Of a DNA stretch of 64,000 nt, positions 9,636-20,227 are shown one piece after another. The translations under genes and the position numbers were made by a program. The notes under the pieces are model-generated. The model was not told the origin of the DNA, made no database searches, and worked only from the letters and a program-made list of their open reading frames with translations. The stretch comes from Anodontia alba (taxonomy: Eukaryota; Mollusca; Bivalvia; Lucinida; Lucinidae). The stretch lies in contig OZ024826.1 in assembly GCA_964016985.1 (NCBI GenBank), positions 42,105,796-42,169,795 on the forward strand. Reading direction: 5' to 3'. Position 1 is the stretch's first letter, and each line of letters starts with the position of its first letter.

Positions 9636-9822
9636 ATCAAAAAGTATTGATATTTTTCTTATGTTCAATGAAAACATATATTATGAGTACTCATTAGAAG
9701 TGCCTCAGTGAGCCTCAGTCAGGCACTTCTAATGAGTACCCACAACATATGTTTTCATGGAGAAAAAAGAATACATGTAGCTATTTTCTTGTTACCACAC
9801 TTATCTGTAGCTATCAGTCACC
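9636..9822. mobile_element. Hairpin element family C
   Basis: Strong hairpin with a duplicated tip (CAGTGAGCCTCAGTCAGG). It starts ~60 bp above the acceptor of the EL2 exon. Confidence 0.75.
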
Positions 9823-10296
9823 TGTAGCAACAATTCATTTACATTCTCTAAAAGACCATGACATTTCATTTAAATAATCTCATAAAGTTTTAGACCTACT
9901 ACCCTCCATAACTAATTTTTGACTCTGACCCAATATTGTTTAGGACTAAGTTTTTATGAGGTTCCAAACTTTTTTCTGGCTTTCTCCCCTGTACCACGTA
10001 CCCCAACAACAACAAGGCCCACATATGACATTACCTCACCTGAGCATGTGCTTTAGCTGGGAACCTGTTGTGTTAATCCCATTGGTTGTTTGAGTATTTT
10101 TCAGGTTAGAACTCTGGCAGTGAGTCACTCAAGGACCAATGCTGTAATGTTTAATTTTGTTCAATGCTTTTTGAGCAGCTGACATTTAAAACTTTCACAT
10201 TGTAGATCTTAAGAAAAGTGACTAGTGATGGCAATATCAAACACACTCACAAACATGAAAACAGTCAGTGTTAATTGTTCTGGGCCAAATTAGCTG
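9823..10296. other. No recognised feature
   Basis: Intronic, no palindromes or coding frames recognised. Confidence 0.5.
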
Positions 10297-10495
10297 CAGT
10301 AAATGTCCTAAAATTTCGAACAACAAAGTTTCTGACAAAATGGCATATGCAAAGATGGTAGACACAGATCAGACTGCTCCTGTCTGTTTGCCATTCATCT
10401 AAGTGTTTTAAGAAACAAGTGCATAAAAAGCAAAATTTAGGCAACAAAAGTTTGAAATAAAGTTTTCGAAATTCTAGGATATTTACCGTACTTTC
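10297..10495. mobile_element. Hairpin element family D3, core decayed
   Basis: The ends AATGTCCTAAAATTTCG and ATTCTAGGATATTTACCG are clear. The hairpin is reduced to CAGATCAGACTGCTCCTGTC. Confidence 0.72.
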
Positions 10496-10599
10496 GGTCA
10501 ATTTAGACCTCATCAGTGACCCTCATATAAATTTCCAAAAACCCCTAAATAGGCTCAAGGACAAAAAAAAAAAAAGAATATACACGAAACTATAGTGAA

Positions 10600-11515
10600 G
10601 TAAGTGCGATGTTTTCAAGACAGAACACTGCACTAACATCCGCTGTTGTGATGATAAATATTTTTTAAAAGGAATGACCACTGAGAGCAATGAATACACT
10701 CACAAAACTATGGCATCTTTTGGTTGCCATGGCAATCAGACAACCGAAGTGGCAACAATAACTAACATAACTTTGGTAAAGAACCAACCAAGGAATATTG
10801 CTGCCAAGTTTAAAATGAAACTGATTCAGTGGTTGAGGAGATGATTTCATTAAATCATTTCCTCACTTTAAGTCTATGCCATGACAAACAAACCATGGAG
10901 GTGAAATGAAAGTAATAAAGAAACACAAATCTGACAGCGAATCACCCAAGGAATATTTCTATTAACATTTATCCAAATATGTTCACCAGCTTTTGCATAT
11001 ATCAGTTCTAAATACTTTCAGTTACATAACCTTTGTTGCTATAACAACCAAGCCATTTGTCTGGTTGCAATAAAAAACTAGAAATGTGTTTGTAAAGCAC
11101 TATGTCCCCAACTATACGCTTGTCAATACAAAATGCCAAAGTTGAAAAGAGCATAACTCTGACAAAAGTAATCCAAACTTCATCAAAATTCAATCAGATC
11201 ATCTACATATGAGTTCCAAACTGACTGCAAAATTTGACGAGCCTATCTTAAGTAATTCCCTAGATATTTTGCTTACAAGGTTTTCATTTGCCAAAGACTG
11301 AAAAGGAGCCTAACTTCACCATCAAGATCTGAGAGAAAAAAAAAAGTACCAGTATGGGTCAGCTAATTTTTCATAAGTAATGCAAAATCTTAGCATACTT
11401 GATTCCAAAGATATGAGCGGCCTGAAAAGCATGATGTATGGACATACGGACAAGCACAAAGCAAGATACCCTACCAACTTCTTTCAAGTTGGGGGCATAA
11501 TAAACCTCTTGTAGT
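10600..11515. repeat. Dispersed repeat, non-coding
   Basis: Internal similarities such as GGTTGCCATGGCAATCAGAC, AATTCAATCAGATCATCTAC and a right end CTTTCAAGTTGGGGGCATAA resemble a common molluscan interspersed repeat (recollection). No open frame. Confidence 0.5.
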
Positions 11516-11636
11516 AAGTCGGCCAAAGTCCAATGCTGCACTGCTTCATGTAAATTGGTTCAGTGCTTTTGGGACAGCTAGATGCCATTTAACCAGTTTT
11601 TCTTATTAAGTCTACTGCAAATGTTGGTTCCCAACA

Positions 11637-11745
11637 AAGGCAGATGATTCACATGAAATGTCAACTCTTTTTTTCTTTGAATACTAATAAAAAAATATTT
11701 CATAATATTGTCTGCTGCAGTAGTGATTGGCTGTTCAAGGGTTAA
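11637..11745. mobile_element. Family G, right half
   Basis: The return arm AGATGATTCACATGAAATG, then TTGTCTGCTGCAGTAGTGAT and GGGTTAAC. Confidence 0.65.
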
Positions 11746-11887
11746 CGGACTTATGGATGGATGCACAGGTGGACCATGGAAAAAAGCGATCACTGTAGCT
11801 CATGCTGAGGTTTGCTCAGATGAACGAAAATTATCATATTTGTCTTCTGCTAACTTTGCCAAGAGTGATCTAAGAGTTAAAACATAC

Positions 11888-12031
11888 CATCTGAATTCCA
11901 GTCATGATGACAAGCTGCCCAAGGTAGATTTGAAGTCATCGATGAGAAGAGATAGTGAAATGCCCAGGCATTTACCACGTTGTAGTAGATAGCAACAATA
12001 GCCTGGGTTAAAATCATTGCATACCCAATAC
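11888..12031 (-). CDS. SLC6 transporter exon: TM3 and start of EL2
   Basis: The 144-nt exon starts with GT (completing Gly) and ends GAT-G at donor GTATGT (11887-11882). It encodes IGYAMILTQAIVAIYYNVV, the TM3 helix with the AIYYNV motif. A Tyr here corresponds to the substrate-contacting TM3 Tyr of the family. The outer-loop start SNLPWAACHHDWNSD follows. Joined to the next exon it gives the standard W-N-x-x-x-C motif with the two EL2 cysteines that form a disulfide in this family. The acceptor is ATTGCAG directly above 12031. Confidence 0.92.
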
Positions 12032-12124
12032 CTGCAATTATTAATGAGATTATGATACAAACTAACACTCAGTACCTATAAATATTTAAGCAATTACCGC
12101 ACATACTGAAAATATAGGATGGCT

Positions 12125-12231
12125 TAGAGGACTAAGCCTGCCCAGTTAAAGGTGTGGTTTGGTAAACTGACCAAGCTCAACATGTCCCAAATAACTTGAC
12201 TTGGCCATAAATCCTCAACACAAACAAACAA
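12125..12231 (+). mobile_element. SINE, 5'-truncated
   Basis: This copy matches the 3' half of the 3741-4042 SINE from GACTAAGCCTGCCCAG to the tail TCCTCAACACAAACAAACA. The tRNA-like head is missing, as expected for incomplete reverse transcription. Confidence 0.8.
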
Positions 12232-12303
12232 AGTATAAGAATGGAAAAGGAAAAAGTGTCCCCTCTGAAATACTGCCATAGCTGCAGATAAGAGCAGCAT
12301 CCA

Positions 12304-12540
12304 GGGCCCAGTTGTTCAAAGCGTCGTTAGCTTAACAAGCACGTTAAGGGTCATTTCATTAACTGTTTTAGCAGATTCAATATACAATATTCTGATATTT
12401 TTTGCTGAAAAATGTGAGTAGCTTTGCAAATGCTATTCACATTTTTTCAGCAAAAAATTTCAGCATATTTGCGTATCACTCGATGTAAACTTTAACGAAT
12501 CGTTAAATAACGATGTCATTAGCATTGAACAACTGGGCCC
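12304..12540 (+). mobile_element. Hairpin element family B
   Basis: A complete copy with GGGCCC at both ends. The hairpin tip is shortened (GCTTTGCAAATGC). Confidence 0.9.
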
Positions 12541-12550
12541 AGACAAATAC

Positions 12551-12656
12551 GTTTTTATTTCTCCACAAATATATATGTTGTGAGCATTTATTAGAAGTGA
12601 GGCACTTCTAATGAGTCCACACAACATATATTTTTGTCAAGAAATAAGAAAAATGC
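12551..12656. mobile_element. Hairpin element family C
   Basis: A shortened tip (AGAAGTGAGGCACTTCT) removes part of each arm symmetrically. Confidence 0.75.
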
Positions 12657-12821
12657 AATATTTTTGGGTTGAACGAAGCGCCTTTTCTGTAGATAAAAAT
12701 ACTGCATATGAACAATATTTAGCAAAGGACAGAAGAGTGCTATACAATAGAAATATGGAGGACTTGTAAAAGAGAAATATTTGATAATAATAATCTGGGT
12801 ATAAATTTTGTTCTTCCCATA

Positions 12822-12905
12822 AAATCATGTGTAGCTTGTTCCCATTTAGAGTGCCTCAGCAAGGCACTTCAAATGCACACCACATTACGTGTTTATGTTG
12901 GCAAA
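12822..12905. mobile_element. Hairpin element family C, diverged
   Basis: The tip GAGTGCCTCAGCAAGGCACTTC is kept while the outer arms have decayed. Confidence 0.55.
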
Positions 12906-13358
12906 ACTGATTTTTTGGAACACAATTTGAAAATATTGTCACTCGTTATAAAAAAGATAGTTTACAACATGGGTATTCTGCGGCAAACTGCATGCATGGC
13001 TGTTAACCTGATGATTGTTGATAACTTTGCTCACCTCTTCAATTGCCCAACAATGGATTGTTCCTGTGACTAAATGACTAAATTCCTCAGTCTGTTTCAG
13101 ATTGTTGGCGCCTGACTCTCAGTGTCTGTGACTGGGCCCATCATGGTCCTCTTTGTGGTTTTGTTGTGTTCTGGCTTTAGACTGCCACTGAGCCCTTTCC
13201 TTAGTTTCATCTTAATGTTTTTGAGTATATGTGTTTTGATGTGAGGTTTCACAGATAGAGGACTCCAATATATTTGTACATATATTTGTAATTTGGAACT
13301 GCTTCAAAATTAAGGGTGAGGTTTTGTATGTCAAATTAAAATTCAAATTCAAATTTTA
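12906..13358. other. No recognised feature
   Basis: Intronic. Short ATTCAAATT repeats near 13340. Nothing else. Confidence 0.5.
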
Positions 13359-13575
13359 TTAACCCTTATCATGCTGAATTAATTAAGATGCCACACCCAC
13401 TTCTAATTTTCAGCCAATCAGATTACTTGACCCAGATTGTTTATATAAATTCACATACTTAATGGCAAACAGTGCAGAACCAGATCAGTTGGCTTCTTCT
13501 TCAGAAGCCAACTAATCTGGATCTACACTGTTTGCAAAGGTAGGGTATATCTGGGTTCGGCAGGACTAGGGTTAA
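13359..13575. mobile_element. Hairpin element family D1
   Basis: A complete copy, reverse of 4538-4751, with TTAA at both ends. Confidence 0.85.
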
Positions 13576-13691
13576 GATTGCCAAATACATTTTAGCACAA
13601 AGAACATATACAAACACTACAATTTTCTTACATATACTGAATTAATGCACTATTTTGAGTAAGCATGACTGTATTCATGAGTAAAACTAGT

Positions 13692-13790
13692 ATAACCCTT
13701 GTCATGCTGAATAAATTAAGATGCCACACCCATTTCTAATTTTCAGCCAATCAGGTAACTTGATCCAGATTGTTGACATAAATTCATATA
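13692..13790. mobile_element. Family D1, truncated
   Basis: The left half only (TAACCCTTGTCATGCTGAA to AAATTCATATA). It ends ~11 bp before the donor signal of the TM2 exon. Confidence 0.75.
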
Positions 13791-13807
13791 CCCAGAAATG
13801 GACTTAC

Positions 13808-13939
13808 CTTTAAAAAGGGGAACAGCTTTCCAGATGGTAATGGGTCCAAGACTGGCAAACTGACCAAATGCCATTTCCATGAAGACCAGTGGTATACCAC
13901 AAAACACCAGCATCACGAGATAAGGGATGAAAAATGCAC
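13808..13939 (-). CDS. SLC6 transporter exon: TM2 and first intracellular loop
   Basis: The 132-nt exon starts with GT completing a Gly codon (NGGG-AFFIPY) and ends one base into a codon at donor GTAAGT (13807-13802). It encodes [19 protein letters not shown], the TM2 helix, then the conserved FMEMAFGQ and the loop [18 protein letters not shown]. The Gln of GQ is a conserved SLC6 position near the chloride site. The wording FASLGP..WKA is closest, from memory, to the glycine/GABA-type branch. A truncated D1 element ends only ~18 bp below the donor, and a D3 scrap lies just above the acceptor, so this small exon is sandwiched between mobile-element pieces. Confidence 0.92.
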
Positions 13940-13959
13940 CTGACAAGAAAAACGTACAC

Positions 13960-13987
13960 TAAATGTCCTAAAATTTCCTAAAATGTC
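13960..13987. repeat. D3 end fragment
   Basis: AATGTCCTAAAATTTCC followed by a second AAAATGTCC, between the TM2 exon and a C half-element. Confidence 0.5.
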
Positions 13988-14074
13988 CTCTTTGAGGTAT
14001 TTATAATGAGTTCCCACAATGTATGTTTTCCTGGAGAATTATTATGGGGATACCTCTCTTATCTGGAGCTATGC
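13988..14074. mobile_element. Hairpin element family C, right half only
   Basis: One arm (AATGAGTTCCCACAATGTAT) plus the right flank CTTATCTGGAGCTATG is present. It abuts a D3 scrap next to the TM2 exon. Confidence 0.6.
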
Positions 14075-14279
14075 ATATATGCAACTCCTCAACTGGTGTT
14101 TGCATATCTAAATGCAAATTTCTGTTGCACCACAAATATGAAAATAATTTGTCTCATTAATTTTATTAACTCCTTTACTCAGAGTTTTAGTAATTAGACT
14201 CTTCCTGCTTTGAATCTGGACAGGTCCATTACTTCAAATGGGAGTATAAGTTAAAAATCAAAAAGAGAATGGGAAACAG

Positions 14280-14340
14280 TGTCAATACAGATCAGATGAC
14301 CCGTAACGAGCCATCTCATTAGGATCTACACTCTTTACGA
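14280..14340. repeat. Module-2-like hairpin
   Basis: CAATACAGATCAGATGACC pairs loosely with CATCTCATTAGGATCTACAC. It joins directly to an E element. Confidence 0.6.
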
Positions 14341-14346
14341 GGGAAT

Positions 14347-14553
14347 TTAATGCTTAGAATGCTTGGTAAAATTTTCGGCAGATGGTATTTTGAAATATTT
14401 TCTTATTTTTCAAGAAAATAGGCTTTAACATTTCATGCAAGTTTGCAAGATTTGCAAGAAATGTAAAAGATTATACATGTATTATGGGAAAAATAAGAAT
14501 ATTATTATCAATTATTTGTATGCTAAATTTGCCCATAGAGTGGTAATGGTTAA
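14347..14553. mobile_element. Hairpin element family E (module 3)
   Basis: Family E defined: TTAA-flanked, ends TTAACnCTTnGCATGCTGGG, sub-terminal TTCAGCAGACGACA, module-3 hairpin (arm TTTCATGCAAATTGTCTCC) with outer CCCAGAAAACAGGATTTGAC. Here the return arm is decayed. Confidence 0.72.
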
Positions 14554-14680
14554 AGTCTAATACACCATAAAAATCAGAAAACATAAATACTTCTCATTAA
14601 GTTTCTTAACACTTTCGTCCATAATTTTCTGACCCTTCAAGCTTGGGATTTAGGTAGGTTCTTTGCAGAGAGTTGTAAGT

Positions 14681-14681
14681 A

Positions 14682-14713
<32 letters not shown>
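14681..14713. repeat. AAT microsatellite
   Basis: About ten ATA/AAT repeats followed by A-rich sequence. Confidence 0.9.
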
Positions 14714-14715
<2 letters not shown>

Positions 14716-14749
14716 CACACAAAAAAAAACAAAAAAAAAACAGAATGGC

Positions 14750-14815
14750 AAACAGTGTAGATCTAGATGAGATGACTCATAACCAGCTTTTTCATCAGAA
14801 TCTACATTGTTTGTG
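14750..14815. repeat. Module-2-like hairpin
   Basis: GGCAAACAGTGTAGATCTAG with decayed return CAGAATCTACATTGTTTG, again directly before an E element. Confidence 0.65.
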
Positions 14816-14823
14816 AGGGAATT

Positions 14824-15010
14824 TAATGTGTAGTATGCTTGGTTAAGTTTTCAACAGACAGTATTTTGAAATATTTTTCTTAATTTTCCCAGAAAATTGA
14901 CTTTGACATTGCATGCAAATTGTCTCCTATGGAGACAATGTTCATGAAATATCACAGACCATTTCCTGGGAAAATTAAGCAAAATATCATCCAATTGTTT
15001 GCAAGGCTGA
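14824..15010. mobile_element. Hairpin element family E
   Basis: The tip GTCTCCTATGGAGAC is intact. The ends are diverged. Confidence 0.72.
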
Positions 15011-15267
15011 ATGGGTGACCTTATGACCTAGGGAACTGGATCTAATATGGTGTCGGTATAACTGAGAAAAGAGCAGGCCCGGCTATTCATTATTTGCATA
15101 TGGAATACAACCAATTGGCTCTTGCAAAACAAACCGGATGTTATTATGTTAAAAAGCCTTTGAAATGTATACCCCCTTGTTTCCCCACAATATACAGTGT
15201 AAAAGGGCTTATTATGCAAGGAGCTACATTATTAAGCAAAATTTCAAGAGAATTACATGGTCCTAGA

Positions 15268-15376
15268 TAAGAAGGATGCCCTTACTTCTCCATTAAAACA
15301 TTTTGTAGGTACTCATTAGAAGCACCTCGCCCAGGCATGTCAGTGCGTATCCACAACATATATTTTCCTTATAAAA
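15268..15376. mobile_element. Hairpin element family C
   Basis: The arm ACTCATTAGAAGCACCTCGC is followed by a diverged second arm. Confidence 0.6.
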
Positions 15377-15649
15377 GCTGATGAGATAATGCAATTCTGT
15401 TTTTGATTCATACCTAAATCACAATATTTTTCTAAATCATATTACTATCCTCCTTTTTTTCTCTGTTAGCTGATCTTGTAGATGTTTGAGGTGGTATAAA
15501 AGTATTATCGAGGTCAAATATCAACTATTATTACCAGTCTCATGCTTTTGTAGACAATAAAAAAAAATCTTAAACTTTTTTGTTGAAAAACATCTTGTTT
15601 AGATCTATGGCTAAAAGGTATATGTTTCATATAGGTGTGTTTACGTAAT

Positions 15650-15911
15650 CATCACGAAAACTATTGCCTATGTAATTTTGACCCCCTTAAACCCCACCTT
15701 TGTAAAGTAAAACTTTTCTTTATTTTTCTTATTTTGTTAAAACATAGATTGTAGGTACTCATTAGAACCGCCTCACTGAGGCGGCTCTAACAAGTACCCA
15801 CAATCTATGTTTTGAGCAGAAATATGAAAAATATCAGAATTTTTATCTGAAAACTTTCAGTTTTTGGTGGTGAAATTTTCAATTTATTTGGATAGGTGTG
15901 TTTACGTAATG
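15650..15911 (+). mobile_element. Hairpin element family A
   Basis: A slightly diverged A copy. Just left of it, 15628-15649 reads TCATATAGGTGTGTTTACGTAA, like a second right end, so two copies may have been head to tail here. Confidence 0.85.
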
Positions 15912-15974
15912 TTCTAGTTGAAAAACGCATGAAACACACTTAACCCTTTCAGCCTTGTTACACCAAAACAGATA

Positions 15975-16055
15975 GCTATGCAAACAGTGTAGATCCAGGT
16001 AAGACGGCTCATCATGAGCCTTCTCATCAGGATCTACACTGTTTTCTATTCTGTT
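15975..16055. repeat. Module-2-like hairpin
   Basis: GCAAACAGTGTAGATCCAGG with return AGGATCTACACTGTTTTC. The outer ends resemble no defined family. Confidence 0.65.
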
Positions 16056-16802
16056 TTATAAGTTTAGATTGAAATCCCTATTTACTTCAGTGGACATGCC
16101 AAAATCCAAGGACAAATGAGTCCATTTCAGAATTTCAGGGATGTATGGGTGTAAGCAGCTAGTAGAATTATTGTGTCACAGTTCAACACAATCATGCAAA
16201 CATTCAAAATGTTTTTAGTTTTCCCCAAAAACTGAATCACTGCATGTGAGTCACTTCCTTTCACATGAAGTGCAAAGCTTTAGTTTCAAGTCTCATAAGT
16301 CTGTCCTTTACTTAAAAAAAAAAAAATATATATATGTATATAGAGGGAATCATCGTTCCTAAGTCAGGGCATGCGACAGTTTATGTGGTACGTTTTGTTC
16401 ATATGATTTTACGCAAGTTGGGCCCATTTGCCTTATGTATTGGTGTAAAACACTCAGTTTGGTGTATATCCCTTTTGGTGTAGGGTTTATGTGCATCGTA
16501 TACATTGCGTATACGGACACAGTGGTGTTGATAGTAAAGATAAGCTTTATACATTTTGAAGATAAACTTTCTACTTTTTGCACGTTGTGTTTACGCGTAT
16601 TGTTTACATTTCACATATATCTAAACACGCTCAGTTATTAAGTCGCAGCGGGCTAGATAACATGGGCCCGAAAAGGGCACAATCTTTTATTCGTAAATTT
16701 TACATTTTTATGTCTTTTGTTTAAAATAGAAAACCTCTGAAGAAGGCGAAAGCCAAAAGGCCTCAGGTAAACAAATTATTTGCACTGTTAATGATTAACT
16801 CT

Positions 16803-16806
<4 letters not shown>
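16056..16806. other. Mostly unassigned, one fold-back-like motif
   Basis: Sequence with less decay-like composition at 16340-16660 but no stable reading frame. CCTCTGAAGAAGGCGAAAGC and AAAAGGCCTCAGG near 16734-16766 can pair. Confidence 0.4.

Positions 16807-16860
<54 letters not shown>
16807..16860. repeat. AT microsatellite
   Basis: About 27 AT dinucleotides. Confidence 0.95.
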
Positions 16861-16862
<2 letters not shown>

Positions 16863-16885
16863 CTGGCTGGTTCTCTCTCGGTTCG

Positions 16886-17003
16886 AATTCAGCAGATGAC
16901 AAACTGATGATATTTCTCTATTTTTTTCCCAGAAAACAGGATTTGACATTTCATGCAAATTGTCTCCTAAGGAGACAATGTCAAAACCTATTTTCTTAAT
17001 ATA
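16886..17003. mobile_element. Family E, return arm deleted
   Basis: The first arm is complete to GTCTCCTAAGGAGACAATG, then jumps to TCAAAACCTATTTTC. Confidence 0.7.
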
Positions 17004-17229
17004 TATATATATCTTTTACCCAGCATATAGAACATTGAACAGTATATGTAACAGGTTACTCGGTAAGTTTAATAGGTAACTCGGTGAAGTCTGTAACTGT
17101 TGTTGTGTTGTCAAAACTGTTATAAATGTGAGAAAACTATTTTTCAAGCTGTGCACTGTTGGTAGGCCTACTAAAATTACAGTTAGTGACAACAACACCT
17201 AAAATGTGAACTTTAAAGATTATCATAAT

Positions 17230-17400
17230 ATCCCTATGTATTAGGACAGACCTGCCTGAGGAAAGAGTGCAGATCCAGATCAGATGCCATGCTCTGTGGC
17301 ATCTGATCAGAGTTTACACTGTTTGCAATTCATCCAACTACTTTGTAGACACGTTACAACCTAGTAAAATGGGCACATTAAAATTTAAGATAAGTTTGGC
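17230..17400. mobile_element. Family D2
   Basis: Hairpin arms GTGCAGATCCAGATCAG and CTGATCAGAGTTTACAC with tip ATGCCATGCTCTGTGGCAT, then the D2 right side. Confidence 0.75.
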
Positions 17401-17462
17401 AAACAGTGTAGATCCAGATGTGATGGCTCATCACATCTGGATCTACACTGTTTGCAAGGAAA
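17398..17462. repeat. Stand-alone module-2 hairpin
   Basis: A near-perfect palindrome (GGCAAACAGTGTAGATCCAG, then ATGTGATGGCTCATCACAT, then its return) placed between a D2 element and a tandem array of D2 ends. Confidence 0.8.
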
Positions 17463-17477
17463 TTTAATTTTGCCTTC

Positions 17478-17690
17478 AGGATGTCCAAATAATAGGGTTA
17501 ATATATTAAAGCATCCAAATAATTAAGTAGTATGTTAAAGTGTATATATTTAAATGTCCAAATGATTTGGTTAAATTATATCAAAGTGTCCAAATAATTA
17601 GGGCAAATATATTAAAGTGTCTAGATAATTAGGATTAACATGGCAAGGTGTCCAAATAATTATGGTAAATATGGTAGTGTCATAGCTCCA
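17478..17690. repeat. Tandem array of a D2 element end
   Basis: About six ~38-bp units GTGTCCAAATAATTAGGGTA / AATATATTAAA. Each matches the right terminus of D2 (GTGTCCAAATACTTAGGGTA). Confidence 0.75.
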
Positions 17691-17760
17691 GTAAAACACT
17701 TCTTTAAGAAAGTACAGATATCTCAGTTTTGCCATAAAAGCATATGTGCCATATTTACTA

Positions 17761-18004
17761 GGGCCCAGTTGTTCAAAGCGTCGTTAGCTTAACGAGCTCG
17801 TTAAGGGTCATTTCGTTAACTGTTTTAGCGGATTCAATATACAATATTCTGATATTTTATGCTGAAAAAATGTGAGTAGCTTTTGCACTGCAAAAGCTAC
17901 TCACATTTTTTCAGCAAAAAATTTCAGCAGATTTGCGTATCACTCGATTAAAATTTTAACGAATCGTTAACTAACGACATCGTTAGCTTAGAACAACTGG
18001 GCCC
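17761..18004 (+). mobile_element. Hairpin element family B
   Basis: A complete copy, both ends GGGCCC. The hairpin is near-perfect (GCTTTTGCACTGCAAAAGC). Confidence 0.92.
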
Positions 18005-18017
18005 AGAAGTATTGAGC

Positions 18018-18294
18018 CATCACGAAAACATGCCCATATAATTTTGACCCCCTCAAACCCCAAATTTATATAGTAAAACTGGGGTTTACAGGATATATAT
18101 CATTTTCTTACTTCTGCTCAAAAACATAGATTGTGGGTACTCTTTAGAACCACCTAACTGAGGCAGTTCTAACGAGTACCCACAATCTATGTTTTGAGCA
18201 GAAATATGAAAAATATCAGAATTTTTTATCTGAATTTTTTCCTTTTTTGATGAATAAATGTTCAGTATATTTAAACAGGCATCTTTTCGTAATG
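18018..18294 (+). mobile_element. Hairpin element family A
   Basis: A complete A copy starting 13 bp after the end of a B element. Its core arms have a few mismatches (CACCTAACTGAGG loop). Confidence 0.88.
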
Positions 18295-18418
18295 ACCTTA
18301 TTTATTATAAAACTGTGTCTAAAAAACTGATGGGTGAGTGGCAAACAGTGCAGACTGATCAAGCTCCACATTCTGCATTCAGGCATGTTTGCCCAAATAC
18401 TTATGGTTAATGCAATAA

Positions 18419-18505
18419 CAGGTGCTCATTAAAACTGCCTCAATGAGGCGCTTCTAACAGTCGCTCAGTCAGAGGCCTCTAATGAGAATCCACAAGATTT
18501 ATTGT
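18419..18505. mobile_element. Module-1 hairpin fragment
   Basis: TGCTCATTAAAACTGCCTCA is followed by two partial return arms (GAGGCGCTTCTAACAG and GAGGCCTCTAATGAG). It is a decayed, partly duplicated hairpin. Confidence 0.5.
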
Positions 18506-18548
18506 AATTAATCAAAATGCGTCTCTTCAAATAGTAAATGATTGATGC

Positions 18549-18625
18549 CATATGCGACAAGTGTCAGATCAGCCTGTGCATCCGCACAGTCTGAAATGAG
18601 TCTATACTGATCACTAACAATGTAT
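18549..18625. repeat. Hairpin J, diverged
   Basis: GTCAGATCAGCCTGTGCAT with CGCACAGTCTGAAATGAG. Confidence 0.55.
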
Positions 18626-18658
18626 GAACCCTTATCACTGTTTACGCAGTTTAGACCC

Positions 18659-18935
18659 CATCACGAAAACATGCCCATAAAATTTCGACCCCCTTAAATC
18701 CCACTTTTATACAGTAAAACTGGGTTTACAGGGGTAGGCATTATTTTTCTTATTTCTGCTCAAAACATAGATTGTGGGTACTTGTTAGAACCGCCTTGTC
18801 GATGCAGTTCTAATGAGTACATACAATCTATGTTTTGAGCAGAAATATGAAAAATATCAGGGTTTTTTATCTGAAAATTTTCAGTTTTTGGAGGTAAAAT
18901 ATTCTATATATTTGAATAGGCATGTTTTCGTAATG
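18659..18935 (+). mobile_element. Hairpin element family A
   Basis: A complete A copy only 364 bp from the previous one, same orientation. The loop reads CCGCCTTGTCGATGCAG, so pairing near the tip is lost. Confidence 0.88.
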
Positions 18936-19488
18936 CGAATTAGAATGTGTAGATGTACAAGCTTACCTGGGCTTATGCAGGCTGAATATGTCCTTAGACA
19001 GATTTCTTAGGATATCCTTCTTATCTAGAGCTAGGTTTGATAGATGGGATATATTTATTTTCTCACAGTGGTCCTTAGTGGGGGAAACAAGTAGATTATC
19101 TCCCTTTGTCAAAAAAAAAAAAAAAAATATCAGGCACCATGCAATTATGGGTAGGTTGGGAAATACTTTTATTATAAATATTTTTTTTTTATCATTTTAT
19201 TTATTTTCAAATTTTTCATTTTAATTTTTTTATATTTTTATTCCCATAAAAATCCAAACACCTACCAATGTAATGCACCGAAGTGTGAAGAAATTGGCAA
19301 TTTTCTCCAAAAACGCCATAACTGTTTTAGGATTAGACCACAAATCTTACCTGAACTAAACATCTTTATTTTTTTATTTTTTTTATTTTTTATTTATTTA
19401 TTTTTTTTTTTTTTGCACCTAATACCCAACCTAGGTAAAGTAAATAAACAAACGCCTCTCTTTGTAAATCAGCTCCCTTTGAAAAACT
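18936..19488. other. AT-rich sequence, no gene
   Basis: T-rich low-complexity runs at 19185-19235 and 19365-19415. Confidence 0.5.
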
Positions 19489-19732
19489 GGGCCCAGTTGT
19501 TCAAAGCTAACGATGTCTTTAGTTAACGATTCGTTAAAATTTACATCAAGTGATACGCAAATATGCTGAAATTTTTTGCTGAAAAAATGTGAGTAGCTTT
19601 TGCAGTGCAAAAGCTACTCACATTTTTTCAGCAAAAAATATCAAAATATTGTATATTGAATCCGCTAAAACAGTTAACGAAATGGCCCTTAACGAGCTCG
19701 TTAAGCTAACGACGCTTTGAACAACTGGGCCC
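19489..19732 (-). mobile_element. Hairpin element family B
   Basis: A complete copy in opposite orientation to 17761-18004 and very similar to it. Confidence 0.92.
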
Positions 19733-20227
19733 TGGTTATTTCCCCTGAATAGATTGTTTCAGCGAATTACCCCAGTGAAATGTAGTTCATACAATCACAA
19801 AATTTTCAAGAATCTGAAGAACTGTTATTGAACTGTACATGAACAGTTCTTGAAATGTGTTCATGAACAGTTTAAGAACTTTTGAAGGTCATGAACACAT
19901 CAAGAACATTTGAAGAACTATTGAAGAGTAAGTAAAATCCTTTAACAGTTCATGATAAAACAATCATGAACTTTTTAAAAACATTAAAAATAGCCTCTAA
20001 ATTTGAGGAGAGTATGAAAATGAATTATTTACTGTTGTTTATTTGTATTAAATGTAGAGAAAGTTAATCGTATAGCTTTCTGTGTAAACACTGTTGTGAA
20101 GTTGTAAGATAAAGGCAGTTTAAGAAAATATTGAAAAATGGAGTATGACCATTGCCCCACCGCTGTGTTTTTGCTGTAAAATTTTATTGAACAGTCTACA
20201 CAGTTCTTGATTAATTCTGTTCATGAG

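Noticed and set aside
16734..16770. Second hammerhead-like motif (CTGAAGA ... GGCGAAAGCC)
   Set aside because: The conserved GAAA lies in the loop of stem II instead of after it, so the core order is wrong.
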